Under the pieces are notes generated by a model. The model ran no database searches, was not told the DNA's origin, and saw nothing but the letters and a program-made list of their open reading frames with translations. A stretch of DNA of 64,000 bases from Bradyrhizobium sp. ORS 285 (GTDB taxonomy: Bacteria; Pseudomonadota; Alphaproteobacteria; Rhizobiales; Xanthobacteraceae). Of the stretch, positions 44,355-52,659 are shown piece after piece. Made by a program: the position numbers and the translations under genes. The stretch lies in contig NZ_LT859959.1 of the NCBI RefSeq assembly GCF_900176205.1, forward strand, positions 2,046,001 through 2,110,000, in the 5' to 3' direction. Each line of letters starts with the position of its first letter. Positions within the stretch are counted from its first letter, which is position 1.

Positions 44355-46304
44355 CTATTGCTGCACGCCACCCGCCGGCGGCAGCGGTTGGCTCGAAATG
44401 CTCGGCTCAGCCGCATCGAGGTTGAGCACTTCGGCGGCGGCCGGGAACGCGGCATCGGCCATCGCGGCGTGGCCCTCGGCGGTCGGATGCACGGCGCCGC
44501 CATAGACGGCCGACAAGACGCCCCAGCTCGCATCATGGATGTCGGCGGGCTGCATCGCCGCCGGCAGACCCTGCGGATAGGTCATCGCCGAGAAGTAGCT
44601 GTCATTGGCATCGCGGATCCAGCGGGCGCGCGGCAGATACGGGCGATATTCGCTGGCGCCGCGGCCGCACAGCAGCGGCTCGTTGGCGGCGGAGACGATG
44701 TTGGCATCGAAGCTCTCGCCATTGGCGGCGAAGCATTCGCGGTCGAACGGCGGATCCTGCGGCGAGCGCGCGCAGAAGCCGTGCTGGGCGAAGGCCGGCT
44801 GATGCGCATCGACGAAGGTCATGCGCTCGGTGCGCGGGTCGCGGCACAGCACGCCGGCCGTGCACTGCGCGAGACCACGCAAAGCGGGCAGGAACTCGTT
44901 CTCGACGAAGCCGGCGACATTGGCGAGCCGCTGCGGATTGGCGTTGAACGAGGGATGCACCTCGAAGCCGGCCGGACCGCCGGGGCAGGGCGTGCCCGGG
45001 CCGCTCAGCGCCGGGTTGCCGTAGGACGTGTAGATGACGTGCGAGAGATCGCCGACCAGCGGCTTGAGCGCGTCGCGCAGCTTGGCGAAGCCGCGCGGCA
45101 AATCGCGCGCGAGCTCGCCGCGGGACTCATCGACCGAGCCGATCACGCCGGAGCGCTTGAACAGCGTCCGCTCGGTCGCGGTGTCGACGATGACGTCGGC
45201 GACGAGGCCGGAGAAGTTGATGTCGTTGGCGCCGATCGACAGCAGCACCAGATCGAGACGGCGATCCGGCTGGCGGCGCTGGGCGGCGGTCAGCGCTTCG
45301 CGCAACTCGCCGAGCTGGCCGTTGACGCCGCCGGCGCAGGTGGTCTGCGAACGGCCCGGCAGGCACTCCCGCGCGCGTTGGCTGCCGAACAGGCCGTCTG
45401 CGATGGTCGCGCCGGTGCAGGCGAGCGGCAGGTAGGTCACCGCGACATGCGGATAGCGCACCGCGAGCGCCAGCGCCGTGCGGGTCTGGTAGCTGTAGAG
45501 CGAGCGGTGGCAGGCGGCATTGAGCCACACCGCGCTGTGCTTCTGCCAGTTCTGCAGCGTGTCCGGTGCCTCGCAGGCGCGGCCGCCTTTGAAGCCGGCG
45601 CGGCTCGGCCGATAATATTGCGCGGTCGGGCCGCCGAGATAGGAGCGGAAGCAGAAGCCTTCGTCGGCGAGCGCGATCGGCCGGTCCGGATTGCCCTCGC
45701 CGGAGGCGATGCTGTCGCCGAGCCCGGCGATGAGAACGTCGCGGACCTGGATCCCGGTGGAGACCTGCCGCGTGCCTTCCGGACTCGTGACGTCGACCCG
45801 GGCGACCGTCTCGCGGCCGTAGCGGACGCGCAGATTGACCGGCTCGGCGCAGTCGAAGGTGGAGGTCTGCGGCCCGTCGCCGTCATCGAACGACCAGGCG
45901 CAGGTGGCGCCGACCGGCACTGGGCCGGTGAGGCGCACGGTGATCGGATGGTCGATCGGTGTGAGGTAGCTTTCCTTGACGTTGTCGCGCGTGCACGGCT
46001 CGTTGACGCGGCCGGCGAGGTCGATGCACAGCCGGTTGACGATGTTGCGGGCCCAGCCGCGGCCGTCGCTCTGCACGCCCAGGGCCTGCTCGGCTGCCAG
46101 GATCGAGCGGTCGCGCGTGCTCTCGAGATGCAGCAGGAAGTCGCGCTCCTCCCGGAACAGGCGGAAGCGGTTGCGCACCTCCCAGCTGATCTGCAGCTGC
46201 GGCGCGGTGCCGAACTGCGCTGCCGCCGGGCTGGCGGCGAGAGGGGCGAGCAGGCCGGCCAGCGCGCAGGCGGCGAGCAGCGGACGAAGGGACATGGGGC
46301 TCAT
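44355..46304 (-). CDS. Large exported SGNH/GDSL hydrolase with inserted Ig-like region
   Basis: A 649-residue secreted protein. After a signal peptide (about 1-28) comes an N-terminal region and a beta-rich module (about 110-185: GPVPVGATCAWSFDDGDG) resembling a PKD/Ig-like domain. The SGNH catalytic domain fills the rest: nucleophile Ser198 in GDSIASGEGNP, block III GANDINFSG, and His606 in AVHPTAEGH. No Asp stands three residues before that His, so a Ser-His dyad, as in SEST-type esterases, is likely. Fourteen or more cysteines suggest disulfides. Substrate unknown. ATG 46304; ATG 46295 and TTG 46310 are alternatives. Confidence 0.8.
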   Translation of the reverse strand: MSPMSLRPLLAACALAGLLAPLAASPAAAQFGTAPQLQISWEVRNRFRLFREERDFLLHLESTRDRSILAAEQALGVQSDGRGWARNIVNRLCIDLAGRVNEPCTRDNVKESYLTPIDHPITVRLTGPVPVGATCAWSFDDGDGPQTSTFDCAEPVNLRVRYGRETVARVDVTSPEGTRQVSTGIQVRDVLIAGLGDSIASGEGNPDRPIALADEGFCFRSYLGGPTAQYYRPSRAGFKGGRACEAPDTLQNWQKHSAVWLNAACHRSLYSYQTRTALALAVRYPHVAVTYLPLACTGATIADGLFGSQRARECLPGRSQTTCAGGVNGQLGELREALTAAQRRQPDRRLDLVLLSIGANDINFSGLVADVIVDTATERTLFKRSGVIGSVDESRGELARDLPRGFAKLRDALKPLVGDLSHVIYTSYGNPALSGPGTPCPGGPAGFEVHPSFNANPQRLANVAGFVENEFLPALRGLAQCTAGVLCRDPRTERMTFVDAHQPAFAQHGFCARSPQDPPFDRECFAANGESFDANIVSAANEPLLCGRGASEYRPYLPRARWIRDANDSYFSAMTYPQGLPAAMQPADIHDASWGVLSAVYGGAVHPTAEGHAAMADAAFPAAAEVLNLDAAEPSISSQPLPPAGGVQQ

Positions 46305-46411
46305 ACGCAAGGATTCACGTCAGCGATGGGGCGGAAATAAGAGGACGCCGCGCGAGTTCAACCGGGTCGAAGGTCGAACGCGCGCCATCAGGCGAAAGAT
46401 CGTCGGCTCAG

Positions 46412-46454
46412 CCCAGGGATCAGCCTCGGGATCAATCCCGAGATCAGCCCTGGG
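46412..46454. repeat. Nested palindrome spanning the stop of the YbhN-like gene
   Basis: Outer arms CCCAGGG/CCCTGGG and inner arms CTCGGGA/TCCCGAG form a 43-bp nested hairpin that includes the last codons and the stop of the gene ending at 46444. No T-run follows, so it may protect the mRNA end or separate expression of the two genes on this strand. Confidence 0.6.
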
Positions 46455-47535
46455 AGTGGCGCTTGATCCGGTGCGGGACGGCCGCCGGCGCAGTCGCCGT
46501 CGCGCGCTTGGCGGCGATCTCGTCCGAGATCGCCCCTTGCAGCCTGCGCCGCTCCTGCCACGGCTTGACGACATTGAGCCAGAGCTCCCGGACGCCCATG
46601 ATCGAGATTGCGGTGGCGAAGGGGATCACGAAATACAGCACGCGGAACACGAGCAGAGTGGCGAGCAGCTGCTCGCGTCCGAACTGCGGCAGCGCCACCA
46701 GCATCGCGGCGTCGAACACGCCGAGGCTGCCGGGCGCATGGCTGGCGAAGCCGAGCAGGGTGGCGAGGATGAACACAACCGACAGCGACAGGAAGTCGAT
46801 CGGCGGGTTCGAGGGCACCAGCAGGTACATCGCCAGCGCGCAGAAGCCGAGATCGACGACGCCGATCAGGATCTGCACCACTGTCAGCGGCGCGGAGGGC
46901 AGCACCACCTTCCAGCCGTTCTGGCCGAGCTGGCGGCGGTTCTTGCCGGCGTAGAGCCAGCCGAGATAGGCGAAGATCGCGCCGAGGATGCCGATCGCGA
47001 TTAGCTGGTTCACCGCCGGGGGCAACTGGTCCATCGCGGTGGCGGCGGCCGGGTGCAGGGTCATGCCGATGCCCAGCACGAACAAATTGCCGAGCCAGAA
47101 GGTCAGTCCCGACAGGAAGCAGATCTTGGCGACATCGATCGCCGACAGGCCGTAGTCCGAATAGATCCGGAAGCGGATCGCGCCGCCGGTGAACACGGTG
47201 GCGCCGATGTTGTGGCCAATCGAATAGCTGGTGAAGGCGCTCATCGCCGCGATGCGATAAGGCACGTGCTTCTTGCCGATCGTTCGCAGCGCAAAATAGT
47301 CATAGAAGGTCAGCGTGCAGAACGCGCCGACCACACACAAGGCCGCGAGCGCAATGTGACCGGGCGGAATCTCAGTCAGCGCCGTCAAGATGACGCCGCC
47401 GTCGACGCCCTTCAAGGTGCGCACGAGCGTGGTGATCGCGAAGGCGATGATCGCAAGGCTCGCTGCAATCCCCAGCCGCTTCCAGCCGATCCATTTCTTG
47501 AAGCCACGCGACAACGTGGTCAGCAGGCGCTGCAT
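46444..47535 (-). CDS. YbhN/UPF0104-type flippase-like membrane protein
   Basis: A 363-residue protein with about eight to nine hydrophobic segments. The lysylphosphatidylglycerol synthase TM region (UPF0104) is recognisable: AAMSAFTSYSIGHNIGATVFTGGAIRFR (shown split) and ATLLGFASHAPGSLGVFDA. The cytosolic aminoacyl-transferase domain of MprF is absent, so it cannot make lysyl-PG. Such proteins are thought to flip or transport lipids. A charged Ala-rich C-terminus follows. ATG 47535. Confidence 0.87.
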   Translation of the reverse strand: MQRLLTTLSRGFKKWIGWKRLGIAASLAIIAFAITTLVRTLKGVDGGVILTALTEIPPGHIALAALCVVGAFCTLTFYDYFALRTIGKKHVPYRIAAMSAFTSYSIGHNIGATVFTGGAIRFRIYSDYGLSAIDVAKICFLSGLTFWLGNLFVLGIGMTLHPAAATAMDQLPPAVNQLIAIGILGAIFAYLGWLYAGKNRRQLGQNGWKVVLPSAPLTVVQILIGVVDLGFCALAMYLLVPSNPPIDFLSLSVVFILATLLGFASHAPGSLGVFDAAMLVALPQFGREQLLATLLVFRVLYFVIPFATAISIMGVRELWLNVVKPWQERRRLQGAISDEIAAKRATATAPAAVPHRIKRHSQG

Positions 47536-47828
47536 TCATCCTCCCGGCGGGGCGGCACTTGGGTCTGGAAAAGGAAAGAAACCATTGGTCGATGAGGGCG
47601 GGCAATCCGTGACAGCCTGTTCCTTAAGCTAAAACGTGCGCCTTGTGCAGTCCTTGACACAGCGCAGCTCCGGGTTCGCTTTGCGGGTCTGTCACACTCC
47701 AGTCACATAGCTGAGAGGCGGCCGCCTCAGTTCGGTCCAATTGGTTACCCGCGCGGGCGCGCGCAACGGCGCTGACCAAAACGTGTCGCCGGCATCCGGA
47801 GTTCCGAGCCGCATCGGCCGCCGGCCCC

Positions 47829-47853
47829 GGAACAACCCTTACAGCAGCCGGTT
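47829..47853 (+). promoter_or_regulatory. EcfG-type general-stress promoter before the DUF892 gene
   Basis: GGAAC (47829-47833) and GTT (47851-47853) with a 17-bp spacer match the EcfG consensus; the start codon is 80 bp downstream. Ferritin-like DUF892 genes are well-known members of alphaproteobacterial general stress regulons. Confidence 0.6.
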
Positions 47854-47933
47854 AGCCGCGTGCGAAAACGAACATGGCCATGTCAGGTCGGGGAGGGACC
47901 CGCCATGTTCCAAACCATGAGAACAGGTGGCAA

Positions 47934-48440
47934 ATGGGACTCTTCACCAAGGACATCAAGACGATGAACGATCTGTTCGTTCATCAGCTGCAGGACATCT
48001 ATTACGCCGAGAACCAGCTCATCAAGGCACTGCCGAAGATGGCGGACAAGGCGACCGATCAGCAGCTCAAGCAAGGCTTTCTGACGCATCTGGAAGAGAC
48101 GCGGACGCATGTGAAGCGGCTGGAGCAGGTGTTCGAGATGCAGGGCATCGCAGCCAAGGCGGTCGACTGCCCGGCGATCGACGGCATCATCGAGGAGGCC
48201 GAGGAGGTCGCCGGCGAGGTGGCCGACAAGACCGTGCTGGATGCTGCGCTGATCAATGCCGGCCAGGCTGCCGAGCATTACGAGATCACCCGCTATGGCA
48301 GCCTGATCGCCTGGGCCAAGCAGCTCGGCCGCAGCGACTGCGCCGCCGTGCTGCAGAAGACGCTCGACGAGGAGAAGGCGACCGACATGAAGCTGACCAA
48401 GCTCGCCGAGACCAGCGTCAATTTGCGCGCGGCCAGCTGA
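47934..48440 (+). CDS. DUF892 (YciF-like) ferritin-like stress protein
   Basis: A 168-residue four-helix bundle. MNDLFVHQLQDIYYAENQLIKALPKMA and ThLEETRTHVKRLEQVFE (shown as LEETRTHVKRLEQVFE) contain the Glu/His residues of a di-metal site, and QAAEHYEITRYGSLIAWA and LDEEKATDMKLTKLAE the second half-site. Family members are stress-induced and thought to detoxify or store iron; the reaction is unclear. ATG 47934 (MGLFTKDIKTM) is preceded by CAGGTGG; an extension to 47874 is not needed. A clear terminator follows at 48462. Confidence 0.92.
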   Translation: MGLFTKDIKTMNDLFVHQLQDIYYAENQLIKALPKMADKATDQQLKQGFLTHLEETRTHVKRLEQVFEMQGIAAKAVDCPAIDGIIEEAEEVAGEVADKTVLDAALINAGQAAEHYEITRYGSLIAWAKQLGRSDCAAVLQKTLDEEKATDMKLTKLAETSVNLRAAS

Positions 48441-48461
48441 TCCCTTCATCGCTCCTGAGAC

Positions 48462-48490
48462 AAAACGCCGCGCCATCCGCGCGGCGTTTT
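48462..48490 (+). terminator. Hairpin terminator after the DUF892 gene
   Basis: A perfect 12-bp stem (AAAACGCCGCGC / GCGCGGCGTTTT) with a 5-base loop begins 22 bp after the stop. The 3' arm ends in TTTT, fitting intrinsic termination. Confidence 0.8.
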
Positions 48491-48604
48491 GACGTCGCGA
48501 GGGTTCAGCGTGATCGATGAAAGGCATTCTTCGATCGATATCGAAGCATCGATGAAGAGATAAGGCTAGAGTGAGCGCCGTCTCCCCATCCAAGGAGGTC
48601 CGGC

Positions 48605-50011
48605 ATGAGGCCATCATCAACGGCGGCACTGCAGGCGCCAGACACGCCGGCGCCATTATCCCGCATGGCGGGTGCGCTCACGCTGGCTGCGATGAGCCTC
48701 GGCTTCGGCGTCGTCCAGCTCGACATCACCATCGTCAACACCGCGCTCGATAGCATCCGCAGCGGGCTGGGAGGCGATGTCGCCGCGCTGCAATGGGTGG
48801 TGAACGCCTACACCATCGCCTTTGCCGCCTTCATCCTGACGGCGGGCGCGCTCGGCGACCGCTTTGGCGCGCGGCGCATCTTCATGGCGGGCTTTGCCCT
48901 GTTCACCGCTGCATCCGTCGGCTGCGCGCTTGCGCCCGATGCCGGCAGCCTGATCGCGCTGCGCGGCCTCCAGGGGCTGGCAGCGGCGCTGCTGGTGCCG
49001 AATTCGCTGGCGCTGCTGAACCATGCCTATCCCGATCCGACCGCGCGCGGCCGCGCCGTGGGCATCTGGGCCGCCGGCGCCAGCCTGGCATTGACCGCTG
49101 GTCCCTTCGTTGGCGGCATCCTGATCGCGCTCACCGGTTGGCGCGCCATCTTCTTCGTCAACCTGCCGATCGGGCTGATCGGGCTCTGGCTCGCGAAGGC
49201 CTACGCCCAGGAGACTCCCGTTCATCCCGGCCGCGCCGTCGACCTCCCGGGACAGGCCGCGGCCGTAATCGCGCTTGGGGCGCTCGCCGCTGCGGTGATC
49301 GAAGCGGGCGTTCGCGGCTGGACCGATAGCTTTGTGATGCTCGGCGTCATTGTCGCGCTGATCGCTGCCGTGGCGTTCGTCTGGCAGGAAGCGCGCGCCG
49401 CCCAGCCGATGCTGCCCTTGGCTCTGTTCCGCCATCCGCTGTTCGCGCGCTGCGCGCTGGTCGGGCTGCTGGCCAATATCGCGATCTATGGCCTGATCTT
49501 CGTGTTCAGCCTGTACTTCCAGGAGATCAACGGACTGTCGCCGTTCGCGACCGGTCTGGCTTTCCTACCAATGTTCGGCGTCGTCTTCCCGGTCAATCTG
49601 CTCGCGCCCCGGATTGCCGAGCGGGTAGGTGCGCGCGTGACCATCGCGCTCGGGGCGGCCCTCTCGGCTGTGGCCTGCCTGGCGCTGTTGCCGATCGCGC
49701 CGGGCACGCCTTACGCCGCGATGGCGCTACAATTGGTCGGCCTGAGCTGCGGCCTCGGGCTGATGGTTCCGCCGCTGACCTCGACCTTGCTCGGCAGCGT
49801 CGACCGGTCACGCTCGGGTGTTGCGGCCGGCGTGCTCAACGCCACCCGTCAGAGCGGCAGCGTTTTCGGCGTGGCGCTGTTCGGTGCGCTGATCGGGCCG
49901 GCCGGCGCCTTCATGCACGGCCTGCGGCTGTCGATCATCATCTCTGCGACCCTGATGTTGGCGGCGGCGGGCGTGATCCGCTGGGGCGCGCCGAGTGGAG
50001 CCGCGCGGTGA
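48605..50011 (+). CDS. DHA2-family MFS drug exporter (EmrB/QacA type)
   Basis: A 468-residue transporter with 14 predicted membrane segments. LDITIVNTALDSI (motif D1), GALGDRFGARRIFMAG (motif A), LVPNSLALLNHAYPD and GPFVGGILIALTGWRAIFFVNLPIG (motif C; shown as GPFVGGILIALTGWRAIF) define the DHA2 group. These export hydrophobic drugs or, in some cases, native lipids by proton antiport. A GGAGG ribosome-binding site is 7 bp before ATG 48605. No adjacent regulator or membrane-fusion protein, so substrate is open. Confidence 0.93.
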   Translation: MRPSSTAALQAPDTPAPLSRMAGALTLAAMSLGFGVVQLDITIVNTALDSIRSGLGGDVAALQWVVNAYTIAFAAFILTAGALGDRFGARRIFMAGFALFTAASVGCALAPDAGSLIALRGLQGLAAALLVPNSLALLNHAYPDPTARGRAVGIWAAGASLALTAGPFVGGILIALTGWRAIFFVNLPIGLIGLWLAKAYAQETPVHPGRAVDLPGQAAAVIALGALAAAVIEAGVRGWTDSFVMLGVIVALIAAVAFVWQEARAAQPMLPLALFRHPLFARCALVGLLANIAIYGLIFVFSLYFQEINGLSPFATGLAFLPMFGVVFPVNLLAPRIAERVGARVTIALGAALSAVACLALLPIAPGTPYAAMALQLVGLSCGLGLMVPPLTSTLLGSVDRSRSGVAAGVLNATRQSGSVFGVALFGALIGPAGAFMHGLRLSIIISATLMLAAAGVIRWGAPSGAAR

Positions 50012-50016
50012 GGCGC

Positions 50017-50448
50017 TCAGCTCTTGCGGAGCGCAAAGTTGGCGCCGCAGAACGCCATCAGCGCGCCGAGGCAGAGCGCGGCGAGGCCGGCCAGCACGCC
50101 GGAGGCCGATGGCACAGGGCTCGGCCCCGAGATCGCCTGGCCGATGCCGGCCAGCATCAGCACGCCGACTACGACCAGAAAATTGCGCGCGCGTTGCGGG
50201 ATCTCGCCGGAGACGGCGCTGTGCATGATGTTGGCGATGAAATAGCCGCTATAGAAGCCGACGGTCGCGATCAGCCACCAGGCGATCGCCGAGCCCGCCG
50301 GCATGAACGCGCCCTCACTCTGCCACAGCCCGCCCAGATCGAGCCCGTAGCGCGCGCCGAGCATGTGCACGGCCAGCGCCAGCAGCACGCCCGCGGCCAT
50401 CGCACCGGCGAGGATCAGGTGGCGGGGAAAATGGATCGTTTCGCTCAT
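50017..50448 (-). CDS. Hypothetical four-helix membrane protein
   Basis: A 143-residue protein with hydrophobic segments at about 10-28, 45-65, 84-103 and 112-135. No motif is recognised. CGGAG precedes ATG 50448; the longer frame from 50571 overlaps the divergent gene. Convergent with the DHA2 exporter. Confidence 0.65.
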   Translation of the reverse strand: MSETIHFPRHLILAGAMAAGVLLALAVHMLGARYGLDLGGLWQSEGAFMPAGSAIAWWLIATVGFYSGYFIANIMHSAVSGEIPQRARNFLVVVGVLMLAGIGQAISGPSPVPSASGVLAGLAALCLGALMAFCGANFALRKS

Positions 50449-50496
50449 GCTCCGTTTGTAGGATAAGGCGCGTGACCTTCGCAACAGGACCGAGCC

Positions 50497-51084
50497 ATTT
50501 CCGAGATTCTCACCACCGACGACGCTGTCATCCGCTACGCCTACAAGGCGTCGCTGGTCGGCGCCGCGCAAGCCTTCGAGCTGACGGAGCAGGGCCTTTC
50601 ATGGCGGTTCGCCGGCCGCAGCGGGCTCTGGCCCTATGTCGAGATCGCCGCGATCCGGCTGTCGTTCCGGCCGGTGTCGATGCAGGCCAAGCGTTTCCGA
50701 GCCGACATTATCCATCGCGACGGCCGCCGCCTCTGCGTCATCTCGACCTCCTGGCAGACCGCGGCCTTGATGGCGCCGCAGAGCGAGGCCTACCGTGCCT
50801 TCATCCTGGCGCTGCATGCGCGGCTCGCCGCCAGTGGCAGCGCGGCGCATCTCAGCGCGGGTCTCGGCCGCATCACCTATGGCGCGGCGCTGGGCGCGAT
50901 CGCGCTGTTCGCTGTCGCGATGGCCGGCCTCCTGGTGCGCGCGCTGATCATCGCCGAGTGGACGGGCGCACTGTTCCTGATCGGCTTCGCCGCGATGTTC
51001 GCCTGGTATGTCGGCGGCTTCATCACCCGCAACCAGCCGCGCAGCTACACGTTCACGGACATTCCGGCCGCGCTGCTGCCGTGA
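50497..51084 (+). CDS. Hypothetical membrane protein with apparent ATT start
   Basis: About 195 residues. The coding signal begins upstream of the first canonical start: codons from 50497 read ISEILTTDDAVIRYAYKASL, and ...SFRPVSMQAKRFRAD, ISTSWQTAAL and two membrane segments (YGAALGAIALFAVAMAGLL, WTGALFLIGFAAMFAWYVGG) follow. The frame is closed by a TGA at 50473 and no ATG, GTG or TTG occurs until GTG 50674. I therefore place the start tentatively at ATT 50497. The family is familiar to me from unannotated rhizobial proteins with a longer N-terminus. Only 48 bp separate it from the divergent gene. Confidence 0.55.
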   Translation: MSEILTTDDAVIRYAYKASLVGAAQAFELTEQGLSWRFAGRSGLWPYVEIAAIRLSFRPVSMQAKRFRADIIHRDGRRLCVISTSWQTAALMAPQSEAYRAFILALHARLAASGSAAHLSAGLGRITYGAALGAIALFAVAMAGLLVRALIIAEWTGALFLIGFAAMFAWYVGGFITRNQPRSYTFTDIPAALLP

Positions 51085-51176
51085 TCACGCGGTGACATGG
51101 TCGGTGGTCGAAAGTGACCGCGCGCCCGCGTCTGGCCGTGCGAGGATGGTCGGCCGCTCTCGGAGATGGATGGATA

Positions 51177-51764
51177 ATGCAGGACCGCGCGCACCGTCTG
51201 CCCGATGCCGGTGAGATCGCCGCCATCAACGCCCGGCATTTCGCCGACACGCCGCTGCGGCCCGCTGATCTTCTGTTCGTGTTCGGCACCCGCGTCGACG
51301 AGGAGTTGCGCGCCGAGGCGGCCGCACGGCTCTGGGAGCAGGGCTATTTCCGTCATGCCATCGTCAGCGGCGGGATCACGCCGGGGGTTGACGTCTCCGA
51401 ATGCACGCTGATCAAGGCCGCCATGGTGAGGCGCGGCGTGCCTGCGGAGCGGATCCTCGAAGAGCACCACGCGATGAACACCGGTGAGAACGTCCTGTTC
51501 TCGCTGCCGGTGATCGACGCCGCGCTCGGTCTCGCCAATGTCTCGACGATGATCTGCCTCGGCAACAGCTGGACCGCACGGCGCTATGCGATGACGGTGC
51601 AGCGGCACTGGCCGGAGGTCGAGAAGATGCTGCTGACGGTCGATGGCTTCGGCGTGCCAAGGCATCTGTGGCATACGCATCCGGAGTTTCGCCGCCGCGT
51701 GCTGAGTGAATGGGACAAGATCGAGAGCTACACGGCGAAGGGGTTCATTGCGGCGTGGCCGTGA
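51177..51764 (+). CDS. YdcF/ElyC-type DUF218 protein
   Basis: A 195-residue cytosolic protein with a DUF218 Rossmann-like fold: LLFVFGTRVDEEL, HAIVSGGITPGVDVSE, a conserved HHAMNTGENVLF (H and E) and ICLGNSWTARRYAMTVQRHWP. DUF218 members include SanA and ElyC in envelope biogenesis and YdcF, which binds S-adenosylmethionine; this one lacks a membrane anchor and is closer to YdcF. ATG 51177 has GGAG upstream; the frame from 51114 has no coding sign. Confidence 0.78.
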   Translation: MQDRAHRLPDAGEIAAINARHFADTPLRPADLLFVFGTRVDEELRAEAAARLWEQGYFRHAIVSGGITPGVDVSECTLIKAAMVRRGVPAERILEEHHAMNTGENVLFSLPVIDAALGLANVSTMICLGNSWTARRYAMTVQRHWPEVEKMLLTVDGFGVPRHLWHTHPEFRRRVLSEWDKIESYTAKGFIAAWP

Positions 51765-51785
51765 TGTGAGAAGCGGGGCTGACGG

Positions 51786-51933
51786 TCCGTAGGGTGGGCA
51801 AAGACGTCGTGCGGCGTAAGCCGCGCGATGGCGTGCCCACCGAAATCTCTCAGCGAAAGACGGTGGGCACGGCGCGCTCAGGCAGTCGGGACTAATAAGT
51901 TTATCCGGGCGCGCCTTTGCCCACCCTACGGAT
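51786..51933. repeat. Dispersed palindromic repeat, family A copy 2 (148 bp)
   Basis: An 18-bp perfect terminal inverted repeat (TCCGTAGGGTGGGCAAAG and its complement) matches the ends of the copy at 14954-15075, but the centre is longer and includes an AT-rich piece (GACTAATAAGTTTATCC). Central parts share GTGGGCAC only. Confidence 0.85.
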
Positions 51934-51962
51934 CAGAACTTCTAGCGCGCTGCTAGATGCAG

Positions 51963-52121
51963 TGCCCTCGCCCCTTGCGGGAGAGGGCATGTACGGCCTA
52001 TCCATTCACGCGGTTGGGTGAGGGGTATGTCTCCGCGAACTGCGCTTGGGGAGGCATACCCCTCACCCAACCGAGCTTGCCGCGCTGTCCTACATGCCCT
52101 CTCCCGCAAGGGGAGAGGGCG
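51963..52121. repeat. Large nested inverted repeat, family C (159 bp)
   Basis: Outer 31-bp imperfect arms (core CCCTTGCGGGAGAGGGCATG) and inner arms (CGGTTGGGTGAGGGGTATG) pair around a short centre, giving a near-complete cruciform. I recognise the CCCCTCACCCAACC-type inner arm as a widespread rhizobial intergenic element. It sits between the 3' end of the YdcF-like gene and the 3' end of uspA. Confidence 0.8.
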
Positions 52122-52181
52122 CATTCACGAGCACCGGCTTATCGGCTGATATCCAAGCACTGCGGTCATGCCCGATAGCTG

Positions 52182-52607
52182 CTACGGCCTCACCACCAGC
52201 ACCGAACACTTGGCGTAGCGCACCACATGTCCCGCGTTGCTGCCGAGGAAATACGTGCGCATCGCAGGGCGGTGGGAGGTCATGACGATCAGGTCGGCGT
52301 GCACCTTGGCCGCTTCCTCCAGGATCTCGTGGTAGATGCCGCCCTGGCGAACCGTGTAGCTGATGCGCTCGGTGGGGATGCCGGACTCCCGCGCCACGAT
52401 CGATAGCGCTTCCTCGGCGGTTTCGCGCTGCTGGGCGTCGAAGTCGGCGGGGACATATTCGGCGAGCATCACCGGGGTCATCGGCATCACGTTGAGCAGA
52501 TGCACGGTGCCCTGCCACGTCTCCGCCAAGGTGGCTGCCGTCGCGATGGCGGGCTTGGCGAGGTCGGTGTCGGCCAGATCGATGGGAACCAGGATCGATT
52601 TGAACAT
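52182..52607 (-). CDS. Universal stress protein, UspA family
   Basis: A 141-residue single-domain Usp. The SILVPIDLADTD start and IVMTSHRPAM...GSNAGHVVRYAKCSVLVVRP ending are typical. The ATP-binding G-2x-G part is altered (HRP replaces the usual G-x-G), so nucleotide binding may be weakened. Usps are induced by stress and starvation. GGAGG precedes the start. The SixA gene lies upstream on the same strand. Confidence 0.92.
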   Translation of the reverse strand: MFKSILVPIDLADTDLAKPAIATAATLAETWQGTVHLLNVMPMTPVMLAEYVPADFDAQQRETAEEALSIVARESGIPTERISYTVRQGGIYHEILEEAAKVHADLIVMTSHRPAMRTYFLGSNAGHVVRYAKCSVLVVRP

Positions 52608-52659
52608 CGCGAGGCCTCCTCTTCAGTCCGCCGCATTACGCGTCGGCGGCCTCGGCCTG

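Noticed and set aside
50472..51095. GTG-started 207-codon ORF in the alternative frame
   Set aside because: Translation is Arg-rich and lacks the membrane segments seen in the neighbouring frame; only its GTG could matter if a frameshift is real.
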